From: Pseudacidovorax sp. RU35E
GTDB lineage: Bacteria; Pseudomonadota; Gammaproteobacteria; Burkholderiales; Burkholderiaceae_C
DNA length: 64,000 bases
Reading direction: 5' to 3'
Assembly: GCF_900156165.1 (NCBI RefSeq)
Contig: NZ_FTMY01000009.1
Span: forward strand, 1-64,000
Shown one piece after another: positions 39,114-48,871 of the stretch. Numbering within the stretch: position 1 is the stretch's first letter; every line of letters starts with the position of its first letter. The position numbers were made by a program, and so were the translations under genes. Below the pieces are notes generated by a model. It did no database searches and had not been told where the DNA came from. It saw only the letters and a list, made by a program, of their open reading frames with translations.

Positions 39114-40655
39114 TCACGGAGGGCAACCCGCGCCGCTCGACACCAGCAGCTGACGGATCCCGATGGTCTGCGCACTGTCGTCCGGCCCGGCCGTGTTGAC
39201 GGTGAACGTGCAGCCATAGTTGGTGTTGGCCACCGTGGCCGGCGTGAGCACGTCGTCCCCCGTCGGCTTCACGCCGTCACGCTCCCACTTGATCATGGCG
39301 TCGAAGGCGGCCACCTGTTCCGCGACCGTGAAGTCGCAGTGCGTGATGCCGCGGATCGCCCGCTGAACCAGCCAGTTGCCGTTGCCCTTGGCCACCACGC
39401 GCTGGCGGTAGATCTGCTCCATGCTGAAGGGCACGAACAGGTCGCCGAGCGTATGCAGCGTGACCACGGGGATCTTGATGTCGCCGTTGTTGCGCGGGAT
39501 CCAGCGCAGACCGTCGCGCCGCAGGCGGTTGGCGTCCACGTCGGCCGTCAGCTTCTGCACCGAGGCATTGAGCGCGGTCGAGGCCGTGGCATTGCCATCG
39601 ATCGTGTAGGTGAAGCGGTTCGTATCGGTGACGTTCTTGTTCAGGATGCCGTTGATCGTGCCGTCGCTGCCGAACAGGCCGAGCGGCGCCTGGAACGATC
39701 CACCCTGCGTGAGGCCGATGGAGAACAGCGGTCGCTCGCCACCTGTCAGGTTCTTGATGACCGAGGCGTATTGCAGGCCCAGCGGCGAGGTTGGCGTCAG
39801 CGTGGTGGCGGTGACCGTCGAGAACAGCTGGCCCAGCACCAGGTTCTGGATGTCGCTCCAGTTGGTCAGCGGGTACTTGGGCACGCTGGCCAGGGCCTGC
39901 GCCGTGAGCTGCGCCGCCGAGAAATAGTCGAAGAGTTCGGTGTCGCCCAGCACACCGCACATGGGCACGGCACCGGCGTAGCTCACCTTGTTGCGTGCCG
40001 TGGCCTGGGCCTCCGCCTCGATCGCGGCGGCGGTGATGTGGCCGCCCATGGAGTGGCCCGTGATGTAGACACGCGATGGTGCCGCCAGGGTGCGGCCGCG
40101 CGCCTGGGCAATGCTGTTGAAGGCCAGCGCCAGGGCGTTGGTGTCTTCCACGCCGGCTCGCACGTCGTAGTAGTTCTTGCTGTAGCTCGAGGCCGCCCAG
40201 GCGTAGCCGTTCTGGATCAGGTAACGGCGGATGGACGGGTTGGTCACCGCCAGCGTGTTGCCCGTGCCGGCATAGCCATGGGCATACATCACCAGCTTGC
40301 CGTTCCAGTTGGCGGGCACCTCGACGCGATACGCGGCACCGCCCATGACACCGGCCCAGCGGCTGGTGGTGGTGACGTCGACGGTGTCACCGGGCGCGGC
40401 GGCCAGCGCGGTGAAGGTGGTGGCCGTGGGCTCGGCCGGGACGAAGCTGTTGCGGCTGTCCTGAGGACGGGTTTCCTCGGGTACGGGTGCAGGCGCGGGC
40501 GTCGGCGCAGGGGAAGGGGCCGGCGCCGGGCTCGGCGCGGGGGCTGCGATGGGCGTGAAGGCGACGTTCGAGCCGCCACCCCCGCCGCAAGCGCTCAGGG
40601 CGAGAACGGCCGCAGCCGCGATCAGCCGCAGGGGCTGGTTCTGGAACGCATCCAT
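39114..40655 (-). CDS. Secreted alpha/beta-hydrolase lipoprotein
   Basis: 513 aa. The signal ends LALSAC with lipobox C23, followed by a Gly tract and a Pro/Ala-rich linker (about 38-60). The hydrolase domain has the nucleophile elbow GHSMGGH with S202, and MYAHGYAGTG as a likely oxyanion loop. A late segment VTLHTLGDLFVPFSMEQIYRQ carries a possible acid residue, and THCDF a possible catalytic His. It is probably an esterase or peptidase of the outer membrane or cell surface; the substrate is unknown. It stands alone on the minus strand. Confidence 0.82.
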   Translation of the reverse strand: MDAFQNQPLRLIAAAAVLALSACGGGGGSNVAFTPIAAPAPSPAPAPSPAPTPAPAPVPEETRPQDSRNSFVPAEPTATTFTALAAAPGDTVDVTTTSRWAGVMGGAAYRVEVPANWNGKLVMYAHGYAGTGNTLAVTNPSIRRYLIQNGYAWAASSYSKNYYDVRAGVEDTNALALAFNSIAQARGRTLAAPSRVYITGHSMGGHITAAAIEAEAQATARNKVSYAGAVPMCGVLGDTELFDYFSAAQLTAQALASVPKYPLTNWSDIQNLVLGQLFSTVTATTLTPTSPLGLQYASVIKNLTGGERPLFSIGLTQGGSFQAPLGLFGSDGTINGILNKNVTDTNRFTYTIDGNATASTALNASVQKLTADVDANRLRRDGLRWIPRNNGDIKIPVVTLHTLGDLFVPFSMEQIYRQRVVAKGNGNWLVQRAIRGITHCDFTVAEQVAAFDAMIKWERDGVKPTGDDVLTPATVANTNYGCTFTVNTAGPDDSAQTIGIRQLLVSSGAGCPP

Positions 40656-40845
40656 GGGTGTCTCCGTGTTGTCTGGACTGTGCCGCCCTCGAAGCGGCGC
40701 GCCAGCCTATCGCGGTGACCGATTTGGTTCCTAGGGATTTCCCCGCGCGGGTGTCAAGTCGGGGACCGGTCCTACATCTGCGGAGTTCTTCACGCCATGG
40801 CGAGATGCGAAGCCTGCAGCGGCCGGGCTGCCGGCCTCGACGTGT

Positions 40846-41760
40846 TCACCCGGGCCGACGGGTGACCTTCACGACCACATCCATGCCAGCATAGGCCTTG
40901 GCCTCGCCGAACCAGCTGCCGGCGATGGGCGGCGCCTGGGCGGGATCACGCGCAACCCCGACGCGGATCAGGCGGCTGCTGCCCATCAGGTTGTTGGTGG
41001 GGTCGAAGGCGATCCAGCCTGCGCCCGGGAGGTAGGCCTGCAGCCAGGCGTGGGTGCTGCCCGCGCCGACGATGCGCTCGGCGGGTTCTTCTCCATCCTC
41101 CTGCGCATCGTTGCCTTCGTCGAGCATGGGGTCGTACAGATAGCCCGAGACGAAGCGCGTGGCGATGCCGAGGCGTCGGGCGGCTTCCATCATCAGCAGC
41201 GAATAGTCGCGGCAACTGCCGCCGCCGATGGCCAGCGTCTCCAGGGGGGTCTGGGTGCCTTCTTCCTCGCGCGCGTGGTAGGCCAGGCTCTGGTTGATGT
41301 GGGCATTCATCCGCGTGAGCGTCTCGCGCGTGCTGTTGGGCGCGTCGGTGTGCAGGAACTGGTGGGCCCAGCGGATGAGCGTGCCGTCCGGGTCGTCATG
41401 ATGGGGGCGCAGGTAGTGCTCGAGGTCCAGTCGTTCCTGCAGCGAATAGGCGAAGGGCAGGAACTCGGCTGCGGGGTCGAGCTGCAGTTCGTCTTCCAGC
41501 GCAGGCACATGCTCGATGGTGAAGGCGCAGACGATGGTGAGTTCCGCCGCCGGCTCCTTGGGCTGGACCAGGGCGACCGAGTTCGAGTGCGGGTCCTGGA
41601 TGAGCCGCACGTGTGCTTCCGGGCTGACCTGCAGGTCGGTGGCCAGCACGCGAAGATCGTGGCTGTCGCGTGGACGGAACATCACCCGGTGCAGGCCGAA
41701 GTTCACCGCCTCGTGGTAGCGATAGGTGGTGGTGTGGAGGATGTCGTAGCAGGTCGCCAT
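40846..41760 (-). CDS. Transglutaminase-like domain protein
   Basis: 304 aa. An N-terminal beta region (YDILHTTTYRYHEAVNFGLHRV) is the bacterial transglutaminase N-terminal domain; the papain-like triad is C183 (GGGSCRDYS), H237 (STHAWLQ) and D253 (AFDPTNN). No signal peptide is seen. Such proteins are thought to be cysteine peptidases or amide-bond modifying enzymes; they often occur beside circularly permuted ATP-grasp genes, which are absent here. It follows mnmC on the same strand with a 122-base gap. Confidence 0.88.
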   Translation of the reverse strand: MATCYDILHTTTYRYHEAVNFGLHRVMFRPRDSHDLRVLATDLQVSPEAHVRLIQDPHSNSVALVQPKEPAAELTIVCAFTIEHVPALEDELQLDPAAEFLPFAYSLQERLDLEHYLRPHHDDPDGTLIRWAHQFLHTDAPNSTRETLTRMNAHINQSLAYHAREEEGTQTPLETLAIGGGSCRDYSLLMMEAARRLGIATRFVSGYLYDPMLDEGNDAQEDGEEPAERIVGAGSTHAWLQAYLPGAGWIAFDPTNNLMGSSRLIRVGVARDPAQAPPIAGSWFGEAKAYAGMDVVVKVTRRPG

Positions 41761-41882
41761 GGGCGGATGGTAGGCAGGCGGAATGAAGAACGAGTGGATG
41801 GCCGGGAGGCGCGTGGGGCGAGGCCGGTATGGAACAGGCGCAGTCTGACCGGGTGGGGACAGTGGACGCGTGCGTCCGGGGC

Positions 41883-43784
41883 TCAGCGCCAGAGGCGGCG
41901 GGTGTCCATCGCGCGAGCCTGGGCTGCCGGCACGGGGAGCGGTTCGCCGTGCCAGCGGGCGGCCAGCAGTTCGGCGCAGAGCGCAGCAAAGCTCAGGCCG
42001 CGCGACCCCAGCGCCGTGCACACCCAGGGGCCGGCCGGGGCGTCGGGATCGATCGGACCGACCAGCGGACGGCGGTCGGCAGAGGCGCAACGCACGCCCG
42101 CCCAGTCGTGCACCGGGGATTGCGCCGCGAGCATCTTCGTGGCGAGCGACGGGTGAAGACGCGCAAGGCGCGCGAGGTTGTGCGCGCGGTCGGCGGGTCG
42201 CGCGTCGGTACCGGTGTCGCCCGGCTCGTAGGTCGAGCCGCTCATCCACAGCCGCGGTACCGCCGAATCTTCGGCGATGGACAGCGATGCCCCGCCGTTG
42301 TCGGCCGGGACCTGGGCGATGAGGTGTCCATCGCCGTTGACCGGGATGGACGCCACGGCGGCGCCGATGTCTGCACTCAGCTCGCCCCAGACGATCTGGC
42401 CGCGCACCGGTTGCAACGGCAGGGCGGGCGCGAAGCGCCGTGTGCCGGGGCCGGCGGCGAAGACAACGCGGTCGGCCTGTGCAAGCACCTGGCCATCGCC
42501 GTCGCGGAGCAACCACCCGTTCTGCTGGGCAGGCCCGACGGCAGCCACCTCGGCACCGCCGCGAAATGCGATGTCCGGATGAGCCAGCCAAGCTGCCACC
42601 AGGCGGTGCGGCTTCACCCACCCGGCACGGGCATGGAAGAGCGCGGGCGTGTCCTCCGGCAGGCCTGCACGGCCGAGCGGGTCGGCCGTCGCGATGGTGG
42701 TCTCGTTCCAGTGGCCGCTCTGCCCCCATTCCGGCGGCAGGCGCAGGGACGTGACATCGCGGCGCTCCACCGCGCCAGTGGCCGCCCAGTCGGTGCCTTC
42801 GGTCAGGCCCAGCGTGGTCAGCTGCGCCCATGTCGCGCGGATGCCAGCGCGGGTCAGGCGCGAGAGCAGCGCGTCGTCGGGCGAGACATGCGGGGCCATC
42901 AGCCCGAACGGCAGCGCTGAGGCGCCGGCGGCCGGGTGGGGGGCGGCATCCAGCACGGTCACCCGCCAGCCGCGACGCGCGAGCGCATGGGCCACTGCCG
43001 CACCGGCCAGGCCCGCGCCGACCACGGCGCAGTGCCCGGGTGAGAGCACGCGCTCGGCGTCTTCGACCTGAGGCCTGCGTCGCACCGGCCAGGCGGGCGC
43101 GTACCGGCCGCGCAGGCAGTCGCGCTTGGGCGGCAGGCCGGGCGCCTTCTCCACCACGAAGCCCAGGGGCGCCAGGGCATCGCGCACGGCGCGCGCCACG
43201 GTCCAGGTGGCCACGGCAGTGCCGGACCGGCAGAAGCGCGCCACGGTCTTGAACACCTCGGGCGACCACATGTCGGCATTCACGCCGGGGCTGAAGCCGT
43301 CGAGGAACAGGCTGTCCGCCTCGAAGGGCTGATGCGCCCGCAACATGGACCGCGCATCGCCGATGCACAGCGTCAGCAGCACGCGGCCGTTCTCGAAAGC
43401 CAGGCGGTGGAAGCCCGGCAACAGGCCATGCCACTGGGCCGCGAGTTGCTCGCCCAGTGCAAGAAGTTCGGGGTAGGGCGCCACCGCACGGCGGATGTCC
43501 GCAGCCGAGACCGGATAGGCCTCGACCGAGACGAAATGCAGGATCTGCGGGCGCTGGGCATCCTCGCGCCAGGCATGCCAGGTGGCCAGGAAATTGAGGC
43601 CGAGGCCGAAGCCCGTCTCCAGCACGCGCCACTGCGGCGCATCGGCCCAGGCGCCAGGCAGGCCACAGCCGCCCAGGAACACGTGGCGTGCCTGGGCCAA
43701 GGCGCCGGTGATGGAGTGGTAGACGTCCTGGAAACGAGGGCTGAAGGGCTGGCCTTCATCGTTCCAGATGAGGATGTGGCTCAT
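41883..43784 (-). CDS. mnmC: Bifunctional tRNA 5-methylaminomethyl-2-thiouridine biosynthesis protein MnmC
   Basis: 633 aa. The N-terminal methyltransferase domain (about 1-230) has VLETGFGLGLNFLATWHAW and FLDGFSPGVNADMWSPEVF; the C-terminal FAD oxidoreductase begins with the Rossmann motif VVGAGLAGAAVAHALARRG near residue 262. MnmC removes the carboxymethyl group from cmnm5s2U34 with FAD, then methylates the amine with SAM in certain tRNAs. Both halves are complete. YggX lies 59 bases upstream on the same strand. Confidence 0.92.
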   Translation of the reverse strand: MSHILIWNDEGQPFSPRFQDVYHSITGALAQARHVFLGGCGLPGAWADAPQWRVLETGFGLGLNFLATWHAWREDAQRPQILHFVSVEAYPVSAADIRRAVAPYPELLALGEQLAAQWHGLLPGFHRLAFENGRVLLTLCIGDARSMLRAHQPFEADSLFLDGFSPGVNADMWSPEVFKTVARFCRSGTAVATWTVARAVRDALAPLGFVVEKAPGLPPKRDCLRGRYAPAWPVRRRPQVEDAERVLSPGHCAVVGAGLAGAAVAHALARRGWRVTVLDAAPHPAAGASALPFGLMAPHVSPDDALLSRLTRAGIRATWAQLTTLGLTEGTDWAATGAVERRDVTSLRLPPEWGQSGHWNETTIATADPLGRAGLPEDTPALFHARAGWVKPHRLVAAWLAHPDIAFRGGAEVAAVGPAQQNGWLLRDGDGQVLAQADRVVFAAGPGTRRFAPALPLQPVRGQIVWGELSADIGAAVASIPVNGDGHLIAQVPADNGGASLSIAEDSAVPRLWMSGSTYEPGDTGTDARPADRAHNLARLARLHPSLATKMLAAQSPVHDWAGVRCASADRRPLVGPIDPDAPAGPWVCTALGSRGLSFAALCAELLAARWHGEPLPVPAAQARAMDTRRLWR

Positions 43785-43843
43785 GTCGAAGACCGGCCGC
43801 GCATCGCAGGCGCAGCCGGGAAGCCGCGGGCTGGGCGCGGTGG

Positions 43844-44119
43844 TCAGGCCGCCGGCGGGGGCACGTAGCCCTGGGCAGCGTCGGCGCCGTCGCCGAAGAA
43901 ATGCTTTTCCATCTGGCGCGCCAGGTACTGGCGGGCGCGGGCATCGGCCAGGTTCAGTCGGTTCTCGTTGACCAGCATGGTCTGGTGCTTGAGCCAGGCG
44001 GCCCAGGCTTCCTTGCTGACGTTCTCCCAGATGCGCTTGCCGAGTTCGCCAGGGTAGGGCGGGAAGTCGAGGCCCTCGGCTTCCTTGCCGAGCTTGATGC
44101 ATTGAACCATGCGTGCCAT
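43844..44119 (-). CDS. Fe(2+)-trafficking / oxidative damage protection protein (YggX family)
   Basis: 91 aa, the family size. It begins [21 protein letters not shown] and contains [22 protein letters not shown] and MEKHFF, all strong YggX features, with the conserved Cys7. Family members protect iron-sulfur proteins and limit free iron. The gene is divergent from the sulfate-binding protein gene at 44282, sharing a 162-base region. Confidence 0.92.
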   Translation of the reverse strand: MARMVQCIKLGKEAEGLDFPPYPGELGKRIWENVSKEAWAAWLKHQTMLVNENRLNLADARARQYLARQMEKHFFGDGADAAQGYVPPPAA

Positions 44120-44231
44120 GGGGGGCTTTCTTGTGTAGAGAGAGAGACGGTGGGAGGGGTGCGGTGCGAGCAGGGACGACCGGCTTAGCTGATTTCGCTA
44201 TTTAGAACTGAGAACTCCGTCGTTCCCCTTT

Positions 44232-44271
44232 CCTTATGCGATATCCAGAATTCAAGTCATCGACCTTATGC
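44232..44271. promoter_or_regulatory. Direct repeats upstream of the sulfate-binding protein gene
   Basis: The octamer CCTTATGC occurs twice, at 44232-44239 and 44264-44271, 32 bases apart, which is about three helical turns, so a protein could bind both on one face. They lie in an AT-richer region just before the ATG at 44282. A LysR-type sulfur regulator such as CysB is a natural candidate; that is inference. Confidence 0.35.
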
Positions 44272-44281
44272 ACAACAAGGC

Positions 44282-45307
44282 ATGAACATGAATTTCCGCC
44301 GTGACTTTATCAAGCTTTCCCTCGCCGCCGGCGCTGTCGCAGCCTTGTCCCTGCCGGCCTGGGCGCAGACCGTGACGCTGCTCAACGTGTCGTACGACCC
44401 GACGCGCGAGCTGTATGTGGACTACAACAAGGCCTTCGCCAAGTACTGGAAGGGCAAGACCGGCCAGGACGTGGTGGTCAAGCAGTCGCACGGCGGATCG
44501 GGCAAGCAGGCCCGCTCGATCATCGACGGCATCGACGCCGACGTGGCGACGCTGGCCCTGGGCGGCGACATCGACGCGCTGGTCGAGCATGGCGGCCTGG
44601 TCAAGGCCGACTGGCAAAAGCGCCTGCCGCACAACTCGGCGCCCTACAACTCGACCATCGTCTTCCTGGTGAAGAAGGGCAACCCCAAGGGCCTCAAGGA
44701 CTGGGACGACCTGGTCAAGCCCGGCGTGCAGGTGATCACGCCCAACCCCAAGACCTCGGGCGGCGCCCGCTGGAACTACCTCGCGGCCTGGGAATATGCC
44801 AAGCGCAAGTACGGCAGCGACGCCAAGGCCAAGGAATACATCGGCAATCTGTTCAAGAACGTGCCGGTGCTCGACACGGGCGCGCGCGGCGCCACCATCA
44901 CCTTCGTGCAGCGCGGCGTGGGTGACGTGCTGCTGGCCTGGGAGAACGAGGCCTTCCTGGCCGTGAAGGAGTTCGGCCCGGACAAGTTCGACATCGTGGT
45001 GCCGTCCATCTCTATCCTGGCCGAGCCCTCGGTGGCCGTGGTCGACAAGGTGGTCGACCGCAAGGGCACCCGTGCCGTGGCCGAGGAATACCTCAAGTAC
45101 CTGTACTCGGACGAAGGCCAGGACATCGCCGGCCGCAACTACTACCGTCCCACGGGCGACAAGGCCAAGGCGAAGTACGCCGCGCAGTTCCCCAAGCTGG
45201 CGCTGTTCACCATCGACGAGGCCTTCGGCGGCTGGGCTAAGGCCGACAAGGCGCACTTTGCGGACGGCGGCTCCTTCGACCAGATATACACCAACAAGCA
45301 GAAGTGA
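44282..45307 (+). CDS. sbp: Sulfate/thiosulfate ABC transporter substrate-binding protein, Tat-type signal
   Basis: 341 aa. The signal has a twin-arginine motif (RRDFIKLS) and a cleavage-like LPAWAQ near residue 28. The mature part contains [25 protein letters not shown], and [17 protein letters not shown], all hallmark Sbp/CysP sequences that bind sulfate in the periplasm. It has no permease genes adjacent and may serve the cysTWA permease 8 kb on. It is paralogous to the Sbp at 51198, which has a Sec-type signal. Confidence 0.92.
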   Translation: MNMNFRRDFIKLSLAAGAVAALSLPAWAQTVTLLNVSYDPTRELYVDYNKAFAKYWKGKTGQDVVVKQSHGGSGKQARSIIDGIDADVATLALGGDIDALVEHGGLVKADWQKRLPHNSAPYNSTIVFLVKKGNPKGLKDWDDLVKPGVQVITPNPKTSGGARWNYLAAWEYAKRKYGSDAKAKEYIGNLFKNVPVLDTGARGATITFVQRGVGDVLLAWENEAFLAVKEFGPDKFDIVVPSISILAEPSVAVVDKVVDRKGTRAVAEEYLKYLYSDEGQDIAGRNYYRPTGDKAKAKYAAQFPKLALFTIDEAFGGWAKADKAHFADGGSFDQIYTNKQK

Positions 45308-45314
45308 GACGCTG

Positions 45315-45345
45315 CGTGGCAGGGGGCGCCCCACGCCCTGCCACG
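45315..45345 (+). terminator. Stem-loop after the first sulfate-binding protein gene
   Basis: CGTGGCAGGG (45315-45324) pairs perfectly with CCCTGCCACG (45336-45345) across an 11-base loop, starting seven bases after the sbp stop. The absence of a T-run leaves it open whether it ends transcription or protects the abundant sbp mRNA from 3' decay. Confidence 0.5.
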
Positions 45346-45477
45346 GACTGCGTCGCCGCGATGCAGGGTGGGCGGATTCACCCACCGCGTCAGGGACAAG
45401 GCGGGCACACGGCCAGTCGCGCAGAATAGGCGCCCCGCCTTCCGGGCGGCCCTTTTGTCACTGCCGCGCCCACGCCT

Positions 45478-46395
45478 ATGTCCGCCTTTCCCATCGATGA
45501 AATCGTCTCGTCCCTGCGCCAGGTGCGCAACGATTGGCGCCACGCCCAGCAGCGTGTGGCTGGCGGCGAGCGGCAACTGCCCTCGCGTGCCGCCGTGGAC
45601 GAAGTGGTCGAGAGCCTGATCGGCGCGCTCTTTCCCATGCGACTGGGCCCCGCCCACCTGCGCGAGGAGGGCGAGGACTTCTACGTTGCGCACACCATCG
45701 ATCAGGCGCTGCGCCAACTGCAGGAGCAGGCCGTGCAGGAACTTCGGCATGTGCGCCGCCTCGATGCCGTGACCCCTGCCGAACTGCGCGCCGACGCCGG
45801 GCAGCGCACCCGCGAATTTGCGCTGCAGTTGCCCGCGATCCGCGCGTTGCTCGACACCGACGTCATGGCCGCCTACCAGGGCGACCCGGCCGCGCAGAGC
45901 GTCGACGAGGTGCTGCTGTGCTATCCGGGCGTGACGGCCATGATCCACCACCGCATCGCGCATCCGCTCTACCGGCTGGGGCTGTCGCTGCTGGCGCGCA
46001 TGGTGGCCGAGCGCGCCCATGCGCAGACGGGCATCGACATCCATCCAGGTGCGACCATCGGCGCCGGCTTCTTCATGGACCACGGCACCGGCATCGTGAT
46101 CGGTGAGACGGCCGTGATCGGCCAGCATGTGCGGCTGTACCAGCAGGTCACGCTGGGGGCCAAGCGCTTCCCCACCGACGAGAACGGCCATCCGCAGAAG
46201 GGTCTGCCGCGTCACCCCGTGGTGGAGGACGACGTGGTGATCTACGCCGGCGCCACCATCCTGGGGCGCGTAACCATCGGCAAGGGCGCCACCATCGGCG
46301 GCAATGTGTGGGTGACGGACGACGTGTTGCCAGGCGCCTCTGTCACGCAGGCCAGCCTGCAGAAGAACCGCGGCTCACGGCCGGGTGACTGCTGA
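45478..46395 (+). CDS. Serine O-acetyltransferase, long EpsC/SrpH-like form
   Basis: 305 aa. The C-terminal left-handed beta-helix shows hexapeptide repeats (IHPGATIGAGFFMDHGTGIVIGE) and the catalytic His region, then GATILGRVTIGKGATIGGN. The N-terminal helical part (about 150 residues) is longer than in enteric CysE and begins ELRHVRRLD; this long type is known as EpsC/SrpH-like. It makes O-acetylserine from serine and acetyl-CoA for cysteine synthesis. The position after a sulfate-binding protein gene agrees with a sulfur-assimilation role. Confidence 0.9.
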   Translation: MSAFPIDEIVSSLRQVRNDWRHAQQRVAGGERQLPSRAAVDEVVESLIGALFPMRLGPAHLREEGEDFYVAHTIDQALRQLQEQAVQELRHVRRLDAVTPAELRADAGQRTREFALQLPAIRALLDTDVMAAYQGDPAAQSVDEVLLCYPGVTAMIHHRIAHPLYRLGLSLLARMVAERAHAQTGIDIHPGATIGAGFFMDHGTGIVIGETAVIGQHVRLYQQVTLGAKRFPTDENGHPQKGLPRHPVVEDDVVIYAGATILGRVTIGKGATIGGNVWVTDDVLPGASVTQASLQKNRGSRPGDC

Positions 46396-46534
46396 GCGTG
46401 ATGCGATGGGCCGTCCCGATCGTGGGGCGGTGGATGTAAGCGGCGGTGCTTGCGACGGCGACTGACAGACATGCCGACCACGCTCGCCCAGCATCGAGGC
46501 TTTTCGTGTCCATCCCGCAAGAGGAGCGTCTTCG

Positions 46535-47092
46535 ATGAGCCAATATCGCATCGCCGTCCTGGTCGGCAGCATCCGCCAGGATTCCCTCAACCGCAAGCTG
46601 GCCCTGGCGCTGGCGGCGCTGGCGCCGGAGGACTTCACCTTCGAGCACCTGCGCATCGACAACCTGCCGCTCTATAACCAGGACTTCGACGGCAAGCAGC
46701 CGGCCGAGGTGCAGCAGCTCAAGACCGAGATCGCCCGCGCCCAGGGCCTGCTGATCGTCACGCCCGAGTACAACCGTTCGATTCCCGGCGTGCTGAAGAA
46801 CGCGCTGGACCACGGCTCCCGGCCCTACGGCCAGAACGCCTGGGGCGGCAAGCCGGCCGGGGTGATCGGCATCTCGCCGGGCGCCATCGGCACGGCGCTG
46901 GCGCAACAGCACCTGCGCAACGTGCTGGCCTACCTCGACGTGCCGACGCTGGGTCAGCCCGAGGCCTTCATCCAGAACAAGGACGACCTGTTCGACGAGA
47001 AGGGCCACATCGGCAACGAGGGGACGCGCAAGTTCTTGCAGGGATGGATGGACAAGTACGTTGCGTGGGTCAAGCGACACGCGAGCGTTTGA
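46535..47092 (+). CDS. NADPH-dependent FMN reductase (chromate reductase/YieF-like)
   Basis: 185 aa, flavodoxin-like. LVGSIRQDSLNRKLALAL at the N-terminus binds the FMN phosphate, and VTPEYNRSIPGVLKNALDHGSRP is the family signature. Such enzymes reduce FMN, quinones or metals with NAD(P)H. AAGAGGAG stands before the ATG. It faces the convergent azoreductase gene; both are flavin reductases but from different branches. Confidence 0.92.
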   Translation: MSQYRIAVLVGSIRQDSLNRKLALALAALAPEDFTFEHLRIDNLPLYNQDFDGKQPAEVQQLKTEIARAQGLLIVTPEYNRSIPGVLKNALDHGSRPYGQNAWGGKPAGVIGISPGAIGTALAQQHLRNVLAYLDVPTLGQPEAFIQNKDDLFDEKGHIGNEGTRKFLQGWMDKYVAWVKRHASV

Positions 47093-47192
47093 ACCGTCCT
47101 TCGCGCGTAAGGCTGCAAACCGCTCACCCGCGCTGGCCCTGGCAGCCCTGCCACGCAAGGCCAGCCAAGACTCAACGATGCTGCGGCTGCCT

Positions 47193-47816
47193 TCAGGCGG
47201 CGACGGCGGCTTCGGCAGCCTTGGGGATCGCGGCCCGGGCGGCTTCCAGCGCCGCAGCACGTGCCGACTCGCCCATGGCCAGACCTTCGGCACGCACGAA
47301 GCGCACGTCGGTGATGCCAAAGAACCCGAAGACCACCTTCAGGTAGCTTTCCTGGTGCTCGGCGGCCTGACCTGCCTCGGAGGTGGAGTACTGCCCGCCA
47401 CGGGTGGACACCACGATCACGGTCTTGCCGGTGGCCAGGCCTTGCGGACCCTTTTCGGTGTACTTGAAGGTGCGGCCGGGCTGGGCCAGGCGGTCGATCC
47501 AGGCCTTGAGCTGGCTGGGGATCGAGAAGTTGTACAGGGGGGCACCCACGACGATCACGTCGGCGGCCAGGAACTGGCGGACCAGCGCTTCGGAGACGGC
47601 GTTCTCCTGCTTCTGGGCGTCGGTGGTGGCTTCGGCCCCCACCTTCACACCCAGAGCGTCCGGGCCGAAGTGGGCGGGGGCGTTGGCCACCACGTCCAGA
47701 TAGTCCACCTCAGTGCCGGGATGGGCGGCCACCCAGTCGCGGACCACTTCGGCCGTGAGCAGACGGGAGACGGAATTGGCGCCAAGTACGCTGGAATCGA
47801 TGTGCAGCAGTTTCAT
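47193..47816 (-). CDS. azoR: FMN-dependent NADH-azoreductase
   Basis: 207 aa. [16 protein letters not shown] at the start, [28 protein letters not shown], and VSTRGGQY are the AzoR family motifs. The enzyme is a homodimeric flavodoxin-fold quinone/azo reductase using NADH. The start at 47816 is the ATG giving the standard N-terminus. The gene is divergent from a LysR regulator (47935) over 118 bases, a common pairing in which the LysR protein controls azoR. Confidence 0.93.
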   Translation of the reverse strand: MKLLHIDSSVLGANSVSRLLTAEVVRDWVAAHPGTEVDYLDVVANAPAHFGPDALGVKVGAEATTDAQKQENAVSEALVRQFLAADVIVVGAPLYNFSIPSQLKAWIDRLAQPGRTFKYTEKGPQGLATGKTVIVVSTRGGQYSTSEAGQAAEHQESYLKVVFGFFGITDVRFVRAEGLAMGESARAAALEAARAAIPKAAEAAVAA

Positions 47817-47934
47817 GTTCTTCACTCCTGAAAGAGGCAGGCCCGACGGAATTCGGGCACGCGAGAAGTCTAAAACTGGGACAGAAGACCGATAAGTCGC
47901 CAGAATCGGGACCATTCGTTCTTTGGATGGAACA

Positions 47935-48861
47935 ATGAACTCCCTGCAGGACCTCAATGACCTCGTTTTTTTTGCCGAGGTCGTCGAGCGCGGCGGCTTC
48001 AGCGCTGCCAGCCGCGCACTGGACATTCCCAAGTCGCGCCTGTCCCGCCGCATCGCACAGTTGGAGGCCTCCCTCGGCGTCCAGTTGCTCCAGCGCAGCA
48101 CGCGCCGGCTGTCGCTGACGCCCGCCGGCGAGGTCTACCTGCGCCACTGCATCGCCGTGCGCGAGGCGGCCGAGGCAGGCGCCGCCGAGGTGGCGCAGGT
48201 GCGCAAGGAGCCGCGCGGCCTGGTCCGGCTGAGCTGTCCCGTCACGCTGGCGCAGAGTAACGTGGGGCCGGCGCTGCCGGAATTCTTCCGGCGCCATCCG
48301 GGTGTGCAGTTGGAAATGCGGGTGATGAACCGACCGGTGGACCCGGTGGAAGAGGGCGTGGACATCGCACTGCGCGTGCGCAACGAAGTCGAGAACAGCG
48401 CGACGCTCGCATCGCGCGTGTTCGGGCGCAGCAAGTTGCTGCTGGTCGGCACGCCGGCCTTGCTGGCGCGGCACGAGCCACTGACGCATCCGGAGTCGCT
48501 GGAGCAGGTGGAGTGCGTCTCGATGTCGGCCGCGGATGCCCGGGCCGGCACGCTGCTGCAGGGCCCGGGCGGCGCCACCCATCTGCTGATGCAGACGCCG
48601 CGCTACCTGGCGAACGACCTGCTGACGCTCAGCTTCGCGGTGGAGCAGGGCGTGGGCATCGGCTTCCTGCCCGACTACCTCTGCCGCGAGGCCCTGCAGG
48701 CGGGCAGGCTGCAGTCGGTACTGCCCGACTGGCAGCCGCCGCCCGGCCTTGTGCATGCCATGTTCACGCCGCGGCGGGCGCTGGTGCCGGCCGTCCGAGC
48801 GGTGCTGGACTTTCTCGGCGAGGTGCTGGCCGAGGCGCCGAATCGGACGGGGTCTGTGTGA
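47935..48861 (+). CDS. LysR family transcriptional regulator, divergent from azoR
   Basis: 308 aa. [38 protein letters not shown] (two parts), the CrgA-like group in which SRLSRRI replaces the usual SAVS. The substrate domain begins around residue 92. A T8 run at 47966-47973 encodes the Val-Phe-Phe of the first helix. It probably activates azoR in response to quinones or related electrophiles; that is inference from the layout. Start at ATG 47935; a TTG at 47923 is less likely. Confidence 0.9.
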   Translation: MNSLQDLNDLVFFAEVVERGGFSAASRALDIPKSRLSRRIAQLEASLGVQLLQRSTRRLSLTPAGEVYLRHCIAVREAAEAGAAEVAQVRKEPRGLVRLSCPVTLAQSNVGPALPEFFRRHPGVQLEMRVMNRPVDPVEEGVDIALRVRNEVENSATLASRVFGRSKLLLVGTPALLARHEPLTHPESLEQVECVSMSAADARAGTLLQGPGGATHLLMQTPRYLANDLLTLSFAVEQGVGIGFLPDYLCREALQAGRLQSVLPDWQPPPGLVHAMFTPRRALVPAVRAVLDFLGEVLAEAPNRTGSV

Positions 48862-48871
48862 CGCCCGCCTT

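Noticed and set aside
41760-43632. In-frame N-terminal extension of the transglutaminase-like gene (to 928 codons)
   Set aside because: The extension lies on the same strand as mnmC but in another frame and is Arg/Ala/Pro-rich junk; the family N-terminus begins at 41760.
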